64,000 bases of DNA from Kitasatospora fiedleri (GTDB taxonomy: Bacteria > Actinomycetota > Actinomycetes > Streptomycetales > Streptomycetaceae): positions 6,601,001-6,665,000 of the forward strand of contig NZ_OX419519.1 of the NCBI RefSeq assembly GCF_948472415.1, in the 5' to 3' direction. Under the pieces are notes generated by a model. The model saw only the letters and a program-made list of their open reading frames with translations. It was not told where the DNA came from and did no database searches. The first letter of the stretch is position 1, and each line of letters begins with the position of its first letter. Position numbers and translations under genes: made by a program. Below, in pieces: positions 20,266 to 28,760 of the stretch.

Positions 20266-20892
20266 ATGAACGATCACTCGCCCCGGGCCGTCGTCCGGCC
20301 CTACCGGCCCACCGACCGGGCCGCCCTGTTCGACGTCTGCGTGCGCACCGGCGAGCTCGGCGGCGACTCCCGGCAGACCTACCCCGACCTCGACCTGCTG
20401 CCGAACATCTTCGCCGCCCCGTACGCCGAGCTCGAACCGGACCTGTCCTTCGTGCTGGACGACGGCGAGCGCGCGGTCGGGTACGTGGTGGCGACCGCGG
20501 ACACCCCCACCTTCGTCCGCCGCTTCCGGGACGAGTGGCTGCCCACCCTCGCCGACCGCTACCCGCCGCCGACCGGCGCCCCGGCCACCCCCGGCGAGAC
20601 GATGATCGACCTGATGCACACCCCCGAGCGGATGGTGCTGCCCGAACTCGCCGACTACCCCGCCCACCTGCACATCGACCTGCTGCCCAGCCACCAGCGG
20701 GCCGGCTACGGAAGGGAGTTGATCCACACCCTGCTCGCCGCGCTGGCCGCCAAGGGCGTCCCGCGGGTCCACCTCGGCATGGTCACCGCCAACACCGCCG
20801 CCCGCCCCTTCTACGACCGCCTCGGCTTCCACCCCATCCCCGTCCCCGACCCGGGCCCGCTCACCTACCTGGGCCGCCGCACCACCGACTGA
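20266..20892 (+). CDS. GNAT N-acetyltransferase
   Basis: A 208-residue acetyltransferase. The CoA-binding motif A is visible as IDLLPSHQRAGYGRELIHTLL (in parts, residues about 141-162), followed by the strand-helix LGMVTANTAARPFYDRLGF near the C-terminus. It begins with VVRPYRPTDRAALFDVCVRTG, typical of the GNAT domain linked to O-GlcNAcase-like and GCN5 families. Substrate unknown. It stands 51 bp after the IclR-type gene and 45 bp before the TPR gene, in the same direction. Confidence 0.8.
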   Translation: MNDHSPRAVVRPYRPTDRAALFDVCVRTGELGGDSRQTYPDLDLLPNIFAAPYAELEPDLSFVLDDGERAVGYVVATADTPTFVRRFRDEWLPTLADRYPPPTGAPATPGETMIDLMHTPERMVLPELADYPAHLHIDLLPSHQRAGYGRELIHTLLAALAAKGVPRVHLGMVTANTAARPFYDRLGFHPIPVPDPGPLTYLGRRTTD

Positions 20893-20937
20893 GCCGCCCC
20901 GTTACGATCACCGCCGGTCGAAAAGGGGAGGACGAGG

Positions 20938-22077
20938 ATGAGGCTGCTCGCGGGACGCAGGCTCCAGCAGGCCGCCGACCTGCTGGACGAGGCCCACCAG
21001 GCCGAGACGGGCGGCGGGTTCGCGGAGGCCGAACGCCTGGCCCGGCAGGCCGCCGCACTGTACGGCCGGGCGGCCGGCCCCGGCGCGCCGGAGACCGCGG
21101 GCGCGCTCGTCACGGTGAGCCGCACGCTCCAGGCGCAGGGCCGCCCGGCGGAGGCGGAACGCGACCTGCGGGCCGCGCTGGCCGCCGGCGGCCCGAAGCC
21201 CGACGCGGAAGCGCTGCTGCGCACCGCGCTCGCCACCCTGCTGCGCCGCGCGGGGCGGCACCCGGAGGCGGTCGAGGAGATCGGCCGCGCCCTGGCGGTG
21301 GACGCTTCGCCCGCCCGGGCGGTGCGGGCCCGGCACGTGAGCGCGGCCCTGCTGGCCGAGCTGGGGCGACACCGGGAGGCCGCCGAGCAGTACGCCGAGG
21401 CCGCCACCACCGCCCGCCGGGAGCACGACGGCTTCACGCTGGTGGCCGAGAGCAACCGGCTGACCGAACTCGCCTACCTGGGCGAGCACGAGGCGGTCGA
21501 GCGCGGGGCGGCCCGGCTCAGGGCGGAGTCCGTCCGGGCATCCGGCCCCGAGGCCGGTCTGACCAGGGGATCGGCCGACAACAGCCTGGCGATGAGCCTC
21601 ACCCTGCGCGGCCGGCACGCCGACGCCGAGACCCTGCTGCGCCGGGTGCTGGCCGCACCCCCCGACGTCCGACAGTTCGCGCTGATCCTGCACGTCAACC
21701 TCTCCCGCGCCCTGCTCGGCCAGGGCCGCACCGAGGAGGCACGCACGGCACTGGACACCGCGCGGGCCGTCGCCGACCGGCTGCCCGCCCCGTCCGACAC
21801 CGACCGCTCCGCGCTCGACCTGGCCACCGCCCGCCTGCACCTGGCCGAGGACGACCCGGCCGCCGCCGAACGGGCCGCCCGCGCGGGCCTCGCCCTCTGC
21901 CCGGCCGGCGACCGCCCCACCCACCGGGCCCTGGAGCTGCGCACCGTCCTCGGCACCGCCGAGGCCAGGCAGGGCAGCGGCAACGGGACGTTGGAGGCCG
22001 CGCTCGCCGACTGGGAGGCGTACTTCGGGACCGGGCACCACGGCGCCGCCGCCGCCCGGGCGGCGCTGGCGGGCTGA
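20938..22077 (+). CDS. TPR-repeat protein
   Basis: A 379-residue Ala/Leu/Arg-rich protein built almost entirely of tetratricopeptide helices; repeated A-G-R-x-x-E-A patterns (QGRPAEAERDLRAAL, AGRHPEAVEEIGRAL, LGRHREAAEQYAEAA, RGRHADAETLLRRVL, QGRTEEARTALDTAR) occur at 34-40 residue spacing. ATG 20938 has GGGGAGG upstream. No catalytic or DNA-binding domain and no signal peptide. It probably acts as a protein-binding scaffold; similar proteins in actinomycetes are often orphan pieces of larger TPR regulators. Confidence 0.8.
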   Translation: MRLLAGRRLQQAADLLDEAHQAETGGGFAEAERLARQAAALYGRAAGPGAPETAGALVTVSRTLQAQGRPAEAERDLRAALAAGGPKPDAEALLRTALATLLRRAGRHPEAVEEIGRALAVDASPARAVRARHVSAALLAELGRHREAAEQYAEAATTARREHDGFTLVAESNRLTELAYLGEHEAVERGAARLRAESVRASGPEAGLTRGSADNSLAMSLTLRGRHADAETLLRRVLAAPPDVRQFALILHVNLSRALLGQGRTEEARTALDTARAVADRLPAPSDTDRSALDLATARLHLAEDDPAAAERAARAGLALCPAGDRPTHRALELRTVLGTAEARQGSGNGTLEAALADWEAYFGTGHHGAAAARAALAG

Positions 22078-22206
22078 CCCGGGCCGTCGGTCCGCCGGGC
22101 GGCGGCCCGGCGGCCGGACCGGGGGCGATCCGGTCCGGCCGCCGGGCCCGTGCCGGTCGACGCGTCCCCTCCAGCGCCGGTCGGGTCCCCCGTGGGCGGC
22201 TGTCGC

Positions 22207-22252
22207 GTCGACCGCGAGGAGCCCCGAGCGGCCAGGGCCCCCTCGCGTCGAC
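22207..22252. terminator. Bidirectional terminator-like hairpin
   Basis: GTCGACCGCGAGG (22207..22219) pairs with CCTCGCGTCGAC (22241..22252), 12 bp with one bulged base, between the convergent TPR and AraC genes. CGTCGAC occurs several times in the same intergenic stretch. Confidence 0.55.
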
Positions 22253-22314
22253 CACGGTAGCCAGCCGGGTCCGCGCCGGATTGGCAGCGCGTCGCCGGTG
22301 GGTTGACGCCGCGT

Positions 22315-23325
22315 CTACTGTCCGCCGTCCAGCGACCGGTGGCGGTGGTCGCGCGGGGAGATCCCGTACGCGGCGCGGAAGGCGCGGCTGAAGGCGTCGG
22401 GGCGCGGGATGCCGCAGCGGACCGCCAGGACGTGGACGGGGGTGCCGCGCAGTGCGGGGTCGGCGAGGTCGCGGTGGGCCCGCTCCAGGCGCCGGCGGCG
22501 GACCCAGGCGGCGACGGTCTCGCCGTCGTTCTCCTCGGTGAAGACCCGGTGCAGGTAGCTGACCGAGACGTGGTGCGCCTCGGCGATCAGCGCGGGCGTC
22601 AGCGCCGGGTCGTGCAGGTTGCGCCGGACGAAGGCCCGGACGTTCTCGACCAGGGCGCGCCGCCGGGCGGTCGGCGGCAGTTCGCCCGTCGCCTCGATCT
22701 CCTCGGTCAGCCAGGCGGCCACCAGGTCGAGGACGATCGGGCCCAGCCGCTCCGCGGCGGCGGGGCCCAGGTGGGCGGCCTGCCGGTCCAGGCTGAGCAG
22801 GAAGTCCGGCACCAGCCCCGCGGTGCCGGTCCGCGCGCGGAAGCCGCGGTTCAGCACCGACCGCAGCCGCTCCGGCGGCACCGGCAGCAGCTCGCTCGGG
22901 AAGTCGATGCCCACGGCGTCGACCCGGGGCCGGTCCACCCCGGGGGGCCGGACCCCGAACGCCCGCATGTCGTACGGGCGGGAGCTGGTGGCCAGGCTGA
23001 GGTCGCCGCGGTGGAACTCCCGGGCGGGCTCGTCGGGGAGGGACAGGCTCAGCACGCCGTCCAGCACCAGGGTCAGGTGCATGAGGGCGGGGTCGGAGCG
23101 CCGGACCCGGGTGGCGGAGCGCCGGAACCGCGCGTGCGGGAAGGACGTGCCGAGGAAGGTCACCGGCCCGAGCTGCAGGTGGCGCAGCTCGGCCTCGAAC
23201 CGGTCGGCGTACGGGCTGCTGGTCTCGGCGTCCCGGGTCCGCGCGATCAGGTCCCGCCACCGCTCGAAGTGCTCGCCCGGGTCCGCGTCCCGGGTCCGGG
23301 GCTCGGGCCCCGCCGTCGTGGTCAT
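22315..23325 (-). CDS. AraC-family regulator
   Basis: A 336-residue regulator; ATG 23325 has GGAGGGGG upstream. Residues about 30-200 resemble the AraC/NitR-type ligand domain (AraC_binding_2: FRRSATRVRRSDPALMHLTL and FHRGDLSLATSSRPYDM). Residues about 235-330 are the double helix-turn-helix: ALIAEAHHVSVSYLHRVFTE and VLAVRCGIPRPDAFSRAFRA, ending YGISPRDHR. It is divergent from the YhgE/Pip-like membrane protein (276 bp between starts), which it probably controls. Ligand unknown. Confidence 0.85.
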   Translation of the reverse strand: MTTTAGPEPRTRDADPGEHFERWRDLIARTRDAETSSPYADRFEAELRHLQLGPVTFLGTSFPHARFRRSATRVRRSDPALMHLTLVLDGVLSLSLPDEPAREFHRGDLSLATSSRPYDMRAFGVRPPGVDRPRVDAVGIDFPSELLPVPPERLRSVLNRGFRARTGTAGLVPDFLLSLDRQAAHLGPAAAERLGPIVLDLVAAWLTEEIEATGELPPTARRRALVENVRAFVRRNLHDPALTPALIAEAHHVSVSYLHRVFTEENDGETVAAWVRRRRLERAHRDLADPALRGTPVHVLAVRCGIPRPDAFSRAFRAAYGISPRDHRHRSLDGGQ

Positions 23326-23530
23326 GCTCGGTCCCCCTCCGGCCGGCGGTGCCGTACGGCTCCCTCCGACGGCCCGTCCAGCATCCCAGGCGCATCGGCC
23401 CGCCGCTCCGCCGGTCCCGGTCCGGTCCGCCGCGCCCCGGCGGTGTGTCAGCAGCGCCGGGAGCGGACAGGACTGACGGTGCGTGCGTTGATCCCCGAAG
23501 AATTTCCGTTTTGCGCATATTGTCACTCCA

Positions 23531-23547
23531 GTGCCCCGTCGGGGCAC
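23531..23547 (+). promoter_or_regulatory. Leader hairpin upstream of the membrane transporter
   Basis: GTGCCCC-GTC-GGGGCAC, 7-bp stem, 55 bp before the start codon. The 23480-23530 stretch just before it is the most AT-rich part of the divergent region and is where the promoter should lie; no clean -35/-10 pair was found. Confidence 0.35.
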
Positions 23548-23601
23548 GGGCCGGACCCCGGCAGCGGGCCCCGGCCGTGGCACACGACCGCGCGGAGCAC
23601 C

Positions 23602-24878
23602 ATGGCGAGCACCGGGACACCCCCCGAGACCCCCGACCGGTCGGCCGACGCCCGGCGGGTGCTGGGACGCCGGCGGAACTGGCTGACCCCCGTGGTGCTC
23701 AGCGCCCTGGTCGCGCTGGGCCTGTCCCTGCTCTACATGGGCAACATCCTGGCGCCGCAGAAGCACCTGCACCGGATGCCGATCGCCCTGGTCGACTCCG
23801 ACGCGGGCCCGCCGCTGCCGGGGCAGTCCGGCCCGCTCGGCGCGCAGGTCGTGGAGCAGGTGGCGGCCGGCACCCCGGCCGGCGAGATCGACTGGCGGCG
23901 GGTCAGCCGGGCGGAGGCCCAGCGCCAGCTCTCCTCCGGCAAGGTGTACGGGGCCCTGGTGGTCCCGAGGACTTCTCCCGCGCGGTGGCCGCGCTGACCA
24001 CCGCCGACGCCCCCGCCCGCCCGAAGCTCCAGGTGCTCACCAACCCCGGGACGGGCAGCCTCGGTTCCGGCATCGCGAGCCAGGTCAACCAGGACGCCGC
24101 GCACCGGGTCTCGCTGGCGATCGGCGGGCAACTGGCCGCCACCGCCACCACCGAGACCGCCAAGGTGTTCCTGGCCGACCCGGTCGAGGTGGTCACCGAG
24201 GTGGGCCACCCGATCGGCGAGCACAGCGGCTCCGGCCTCGGCGCGTTCTACTTCACCCTGCTGCTGCTCCTGGCGGGCTTCATGACCGCCAACATCGTGC
24301 ACGCCGGACTCGACGTCTCGATGGGCTTCGCGGACGCCGAGATCGGCCCCTTCCACCTGCGCGAACCCACCCTGCGGATCAGCCGCACCCAGGTCCTGCT
24401 GGCCAAGATGGGCATGACGGCGGCCGTCGCGCTGGTCTCCGCCAGCCTGGTGATGCTCGCCGCGGTCACCATCCTGGGCATGGAGGCCCCGCACGCCTGG
24501 CAGCTGTGGCTGTACTCCTACTGCGCCGTCACCACGGTCGGCCTGGGCGTGCTGGCGATCATCGCCGCGTTCGGCAACGTCGGGCAGTTGATCGCGATGT
24601 TCGTCTTCATCGCCTTCGACCTGCCCGCCTCCGGCGCGACCGTGCCGCTCAGCGCCTCGCCCGGCTTCTACCGCTTCCTCGGGGTGTTCGAGCCGATGCG
24701 GCAGATGGTCGACGCCGTCCGGTCGATCCTGTACTTCGACGCGCAGGCCGGCGCCGGGCTGGTCCGCGGCTGGCTGATGCTGCTGCTGGGCGTCGTGGTG
24801 GCCCTGGCCTTCGGCTTCGGCATGACCCGCTACTACGACCGCCGGGGCATGCGCTTCGAACCCGGCCACCGCTCCTGA
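23602..24878 (+). CDS. YhgE/Pip (DUF3533)-type membrane protein, broken by a 1-base deletion
   Basis: An ABC-2-permease-like protein of about 425 residues when repaired. First membrane segment at residues 28-48 (TPVVLSALVALGLSLLYMGN), a long external loop, then five membrane helices between about residues 215 and 405 (YFTLLLLLAGFMTANIVHA, AVALVSASLVMLAAVTIL, GLGVLAIIAAFGNVGQ, IAMFVFIAFDLPASG, LMLLLGVVVALAFGFG). One G is missing near 23967 (GTCCCGAGGAC): upstream frame stops at 23997, the other frame continues VPEDFSRAVAALTT. The family includes phage-infection-protein and export-related proteins; substrate unknown. Divergent from the AraC regulator. Confidence 0.82.
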
Positions 24879-24944
24879 ACCCCCGGCTCCGGACCGCCGT
24901 CACCGCCGCCGGGCGCCCGCCCCCGCCAGGCGTCCGGCGGGCCG

Positions 24945-25320
24945 TCACCACACCGCGCCCGCCACCCCCGCCCGCGAACGACAGCGCCGTGCCGAGCAGC
25001 ACCGAGACCGCCAGGTACAGCCCCGACAGCGCCAGCCGCCGGGTCGAGGCCAGCGTGAACACCTCGTACGAGAAGGTCGACCAGGTCGACAGCGCCCCGC
25101 AGAAACCCGTGCCCAGCAGCAGCAGTCCGCCGGTGTCCAGGCGGTCGCGCAGCGCCGCCTCGGAGAGGAAGCCGAGCAGCAGGCAGGCCGCGGCGTTGGC
25201 GGCCAGCGTCCCGTACGGGAACGGGCTGCGCACCCGGGACTTGACGGCCACCCCGGTCAGGTAGCGGGCCGGCGCGCCGAGCAGGCCGCCGGCCAGGACG
25301 AGTAGCCAGTCAGCGACCAC
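24945..25320 (-). CDS. crcB: CrcB/Fluc fluoride channel, second subunit (3' end uncertain)
   Basis: A fluoride channel subunit: GTG 25320, then LVLAGGLLGAPARYLTG, YGTLAANAAACLLLGFL (conserved Asn) and the Fluc signature LLLLGTGFCGALSTWSTFSYEVF. About 125 residues are expected. As read, the frame runs through a G-rich stretch near 24965 and on into the opposite gene, to 24649. One extra or two missing bases there would bring the stop at 24945 into frame and give the natural-looking end AGVAGAVW. It overlaps the first subunit gene by 11 bp; two-gene Fluc pairs are common in Gram-positive bacteria and assemble as heterodimers. Confidence 0.8.
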
Positions 25321-25816
25321 CGGACGTCTCCTGGTGCGCCGGGACGCCCACCGCGGCGCGGGCCGCGAACACGCCCAGCACCACGCCCGCCAGCGCCGCC
25401 AGTACCGTCAGCAACAGGTAGGCCGCGGCGGTGCCGTAGGCGTCGCCGCGCACCAACTCCCGCACGTTGTCCGTGTAGTGGGAGAAGGTGGTGAACCCGC
25501 CGAGGAAGCCGGTGCCCAGCAGGGCGCCCGCCAGCCGCTTCTGCCGGGGGAAGCGGGCCGCCAGCACCGTCATCAGGGCGCCCATCACCAGGCAGCCCAC
25601 CGTGTTGACGGCGAGGATCGGCCACGGGAACGCCGTGCCCGTCGTCGGCCACAGCCGCTCCACCCCGTAGCGGGCCCTCGCGCCGAACGCCCCGCCCACC
25701 GCCACCGCGCCGACCACCGGCAGTTGCCGGCCCGGGGCGTGCTCGGAGTGGGCGTGGCCCGGGGGCCGGGCCGGACGGCCCGGGCGGTCCTTCAGGTCGA
25801 GGTACGGGTTGGTCAT
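25310..25816 (-). CDS. crcB: CrcB/Fluc fluoride channel, first subunit
   Basis: A 168-residue Fluc protein. ATG 25816 has GGAGGAG upstream. The first 40 residues are a hydrophilic Pro/His/Arg-rich extension; the channel follows: VGAVAVGGAFGARARYGVERL, FPWPILAVNTVGCLVMGAL, LLGTGFLGGFTTFSHYTDN and a last helix YLLLTVLAALAGVVLGVFA. It exports fluoride as a dimer, probably with the overlapping second subunit. No match to the crcB fluoride riboswitch was recognised in its 5' region. Confidence 0.9.
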   Translation of the reverse strand: MTNPYLDLKDRPGRPARPPGHAHSEHAPGRQLPVVGAVAVGGAFGARARYGVERLWPTTGTAFPWPILAVNTVGCLVMGALMTVLAARFPRQKRLAGALLGTGFLGGFTTFSHYTDNVRELVRGDAYGTAAAYLLLTVLAALAGVVLGVFAARAAVGVPAHQETSGGR

Positions 25817-25986
25817 CGGGCTCCTCCGAGGGACGCCGTGGGCCGATCGGGCGAAAAGCGCGAACACGTGGATGACCCGTCCGGCCGGTCGGACGGAACG
25901 GGATAAGAAGTGACAAGCGGTCATGTTCGGTACGAAACAGCGTATTTGACGCAGACCGCCGGTCCGCGGACATTCGGGAGCGAGAC

Positions 25987-26955
25987 GTGACGCACGGAGC
26001 CGAGGAGCGTTCCCGCAGCTTCCTGGAGCGCGAGCCGCCGGCCTACCTGGCCGCCTCGCTGCGCGGCGTCGGGCAGGTCGACCTGCAACCGCAGCTGCTC
26101 ACCGGGGCGTTCATCCTCGCCGGGCTCTGGGCGGCCGGTTGGAAGGTCGGCCTGTTCGCCACCCTCGGCACGCTGGTCTCCACCGCCGCCGCCCACGCGT
26201 TCGGCGTCGACCGCGGCTCCATCGCGCTCGGCCTCCAGGGCTACTCGGGCTGCCTCACCGGCATCGCCCTGATCACCTCGCTCGGCAACCACCCCGCCAC
26301 GTACGTCCTCGCCGCGGTCGGCTGCGTGCTGTGCACCGTCCTGACCGCCGCGCTCACCACCCTGCTGCGGCCCTACGGACTGACCGCGCTGACCGCCCCG
26401 TTCTGCGTCGTCTCCGGGGTGATGGTGCTCGGGGCCCCCTCCTTCGCCCGGATCTGGCACGGCGCGCCCGCCCCCGTCGCCGACCCCACCAGCGGCGACA
26501 CCGGCATCACCTTCTCCGACCTGTGGCACGCCTTCTTCGCCAACGTCTCGCAGGTCTTCCTGGTGGACAGCTGGTACGTCGGCCTGATCATGCTGGTCGG
26601 CCTGGCCTGCGCGGGCGTCCGGGTGCTGCTGGCCGCCGCGCTCGGCTCGGTCGCCGGCATCGTCACGGCCTGGGCGCTCGGCGCGCCCACCGCGCAGGTC
26701 TCCGCCGGCATCTACGGCTACAACGCCGTCCTGGTCGGCATCGCGCTCGGCGCGGTCTTCCTGGCCGCCACCCCGTGGAACGCGGGCTACGCGCTGTTCG
26801 GCGCGGCCCTGTCCACCGGCCTGACCGCCGCCGTCACCTCGCTCTTCAAACCCTTCAACGGCCACACCTTCACCTGGCCGTTCATCCTCACCACCTGGGT
26901 GCTGCTGGCCGCCGTCCCGCAGCTGCCCAGGCTGCGGGCCGCCGCCAGCGGCTGA
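25987..26955 (+). CDS. Urea transporter (UT family)
   Basis: A 322-residue membrane protein of the UT/Yut family, with two homologous halves of five helices. Conserved parts: RGVGQVDLQPQLLTGAFILAGL (split) , ALGLQGYSGCLTGIALITSLG and in the second half AGIYGYNAVLVGIALGAVF, where the Tyr/Asn pore residues repeat. Start is GTG 25987. It sits 82 bp in front of ureA and is probably the first gene of the urease transcript, supplying urea from outside as well as tolerating urea released by allantoicase. Confidence 0.9.
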   Translation: MTHGAEERSRSFLEREPPAYLAASLRGVGQVDLQPQLLTGAFILAGLWAAGWKVGLFATLGTLVSTAAAHAFGVDRGSIALGLQGYSGCLTGIALITSLGNHPATYVLAAVGCVLCTVLTAALTTLLRPYGLTALTAPFCVVSGVMVLGAPSFARIWHGAPAPVADPTSGDTGITFSDLWHAFFANVSQVFLVDSWYVGLIMLVGLACAGVRVLLAAALGSVAGIVTAWALGAPTAQVSAGIYGYNAVLVGIALGAVFLAATPWNAGYALFGAALSTGLTAAVTSLFKPFNGHTFTWPFILTTWVLLAAVPQLPRLRAAASG

Positions 26956-27037
26956 GCACCCCGCCGCACCCCGTCCCTGCCGCACCCCGGCCCTGCCCCG
27001 TCCCGTCCCCGTCCCCGTCCGAGGAAGGCACCCACCG

Positions 27038-27343
27038 ATGAACCTCGCGCCCCGCGAGATCGACAAGCTGGTCGTCTACGTGGTCGCGGACCTGGCCCGC
27101 AAGCGCCAGGGCCGCGGCCTCAAGCTGAACTACAGCGAAGCCGTCGCGCTGATCACCGAAGCCATCCTGGAAGCCGCCCGGGACGGCAGGTCCGTCGCCG
27201 ACTGCATGGAACTCGGCCGGCACGTGATCGGCGCCGACGCCTGCATGGACGGGGTGCGACAGATGCTGCCGCTGCTCCAGGTCGAAGCCTCCTTCGTGGA
27301 CGGCACCAAGCTGGTCTCCGTGCACGACCCCATCGGGGGCTGA
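27038..27343 (+). CDS. ureA: Urease gamma subunit
   Basis: A 101-residue UreA, exact family length. It begins MNLAPREIDKLVVYVVADLA and contains LNYSEAVALITEAILEAARDGRSVADCMELGR, ending HDPIGG. Ribosome site GAGGAAGG. It is separated from ureB by the CbiX-like gene, which starts two bases after its stop; in most actinomycetes ureA and ureB are adjacent. Confidence 0.96.
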   Translation: MNLAPREIDKLVVYVVADLARKRQGRGLKLNYSEAVALITEAILEAARDGRSVADCMELGRHVIGADACMDGVRQMLPLLQVEASFVDGTKLVSVHDPIGG

Positions 27344-27345
27344 GG

Positions 27346-28257
27346 GTGTCCGGCACCCGGGTCCACGTCCTCGCGGTCTGCGGGCACGAAGCCGGGCACG
27401 GCACCGCCCTGCGGCAGCTCGCCGGGCCGGACACCACCGTGGTCACCAGCGGCCGGGAGCTCTACCGGGCGCTCGCCGCCCGCCCGGCCCGGCAGGACAC
27501 CGCGGTCGTCCCGATGACGCTCGGCCGCGACCCCGGGCTGATCGCCGACGCCGCCCGCACCGTCCGCGCCCTGCCGCCCGACCTGCGCCGCACCGTCGCC
27601 GTCGCCGACCCGTTCGGCGCCCCCGAGCACCTGGTCGGCTGGCTGCGGGCCGCCGCCTCCGCCGTCCCCGCCGAGGCCGCGCTGCTGCTCACCGCCCCCG
27701 GCGGCGACCCCCACCAGGACGCCGAACTGGACCGGGTCGCCCACCTGGTGCGGCGGTACGGGCGGCACCGGCTGGTGCAGACCGCGCTGCTGGGCGGCGA
27801 CCCCGACCCGGCCGAGGGCGTGCGCCGCTGCGTGCTGCTCGGGGCCCGGCAGGTCGCGGTGCTGCCCGCGTCCTTCCTGCCCGCCGCCCCGCCGCCGGCC
27901 CCCGCCAAGGTGACCGTCCTGGACGCCGGACCGCTGCTCGGCCCCGCCGCGCTGGCCGCGGTGCTCTCCGCCCGGGCCGCCGCCGCCGTCCACCGCCTGC
28001 ACGACAGCGGCGAGGACGGCCTCGCGGCCGCCCTGGCCGCCGCCGACCGGCACGGTCCCGCCCACAGCCACAGCCACAGCCACAGCCACGGGCCGGACGG
28101 CGGCCACTCCCACGGGCCGGACGGCGGCCACTCCCACGACCACCATCCGCACCACGGGCCCGGGGCGGGCCACTCCCACGACCACGCCCCGCCGCCCCCG
28201 AAGGCGCAGCAGCACCTCCACTCGTCCCCGCTGACGGCTGCAAGGAGTCACCAGTGA
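27346..28257 (+). CDS. CbiX/SirB-like metal chelatase with a His-rich tail, inside the urease operon
   Basis: A 303-residue protein of the CbiX/SirB chelatase fold in two similar halves (about 1-120 and 121-230). The first half opens VHVLAVCGHEAGHG, keeping one metal-type His of the family; the second classic His position (usually in a PLFLxxGxH-like segment) reads MTLGRDPG, so it is altered. The last 70 residues are extremely His-rich (HSHSHSHSHGPDGGHSHG, HSHDHHPHHG), like the nickel-storing tails of UreE or HypB. GTG 27346 lies two bases after ureA, and its stop overlaps ureB by four bases. No ureE is seen, so a nickel donor role is a plausible inference. Confidence 0.8.
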   Translation: MSGTRVHVLAVCGHEAGHGTALRQLAGPDTTVVTSGRELYRALAARPARQDTAVVPMTLGRDPGLIADAARTVRALPPDLRRTVAVADPFGAPEHLVGWLRAAASAVPAEAALLLTAPGGDPHQDAELDRVAHLVRRYGRHRLVQTALLGGDPDPAEGVRRCVLLGARQVAVLPASFLPAAPPPAPAKVTVLDAGPLLGPAALAAVLSARAAAAVHRLHDSGEDGLAAALAAADRHGPAHSHSHSHSHGPDGGHSHGPDGGHSHDHHPHHGPGAGHSHDHAPPPPKAQQHLHSSPLTAARSHQ

Positions 28258-28760
28258 GTTTCGGCACGTACCTGTACGGCGACGGCGACATCGAGATCAA
28301 CGCGGGCCGGCGCACCGTCAAGGTCGAGGTGGTCAACACCGGCGACCGGGCGATCCAGATCGGTTCGCACTACCACTTCTTCGAGGTCAACTCGGCACTG
28401 CGGTTCGACCGCGACCGGACGCTCGGCATGCACCTGAACATCCCGGCCGGCACCTCGGTGCGGATCGAGCCCGGCGGCACCCGCGAGGTCGAGCTGTGCG
28501 AGTACGGCGGCACCGGCCGGCTGGTCGGGTTCAGCGGCCTGCTCAACGGCAGCACGGTCTCCTCCCGGGCCCGGTTCGAAGCCTTCCACCGGGCCCTGGA
28601 ACTCGGCTTCGAGGGCGCCGCCGAGACGCCCGCCGACAAGCCGGAGGACAAGCCGGAGGACAAGCCGAAGCCCGGGGGCAGGCCCGCCGCCAAGCCCGCC
28701 GGGAAGTCCGCCGACAAGGGCGCGGGCAAGGGCTCCGCCAAGAAGAAGGGCGCCAACTGA
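28254..28760 (+). CDS. ureB: Urease beta subunit with a basic C-terminal tail
   Basis: A 168-residue UreB. The normal domain (residues 1-115) has GDRAIQIGSHYHFFEVN, ALRFDRDRTLGMHLNIPAGT and SGLLNGSTVSSRARFEAF, well conserved. The last 45 residues (PADKPEDKPEDKPKPGG then a Lys/Ala/Gly run ending KKKGAN) are a low-complexity basic tail not found in ordinary 100-120-residue UreB. Start GTG 28254 overlaps the chelatase stop (GTGA); its TGA overlaps the ureC ATG by one base. Confidence 0.94.
   Translation: MSFGTYLYGDGDIEINAGRRTVKVEVVNTGDRAIQIGSHYHFFEVNSALRFDRDRTLGMHLNIPAGTSVRIEPGGTREVELCEYGGTGRLVGFSGLLNGSTVSSRARFEAFHRALELGFEGAAETPADKPEDKPEDKPKPGGRPAAKPAGKSADKGAGKGSAKKKGAN

Noticed and set aside
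25905..25960. A GlnR-type nitrogen control box before the urea transporter (GTGAC and GAAAC motifs)
   Set aside because: GAAAC is present and GTGAC lies nearby, but the other half sites and spacing do not fit the GTnAC-n6-GAAAC repeat well enough to be claimed.
25817..25986. A crcB fluoride riboswitch ahead of the fluoride channel genes
   Set aside because: No GGCGAUGG-type core or pseudoknot pattern could be recognised on the minus strand.
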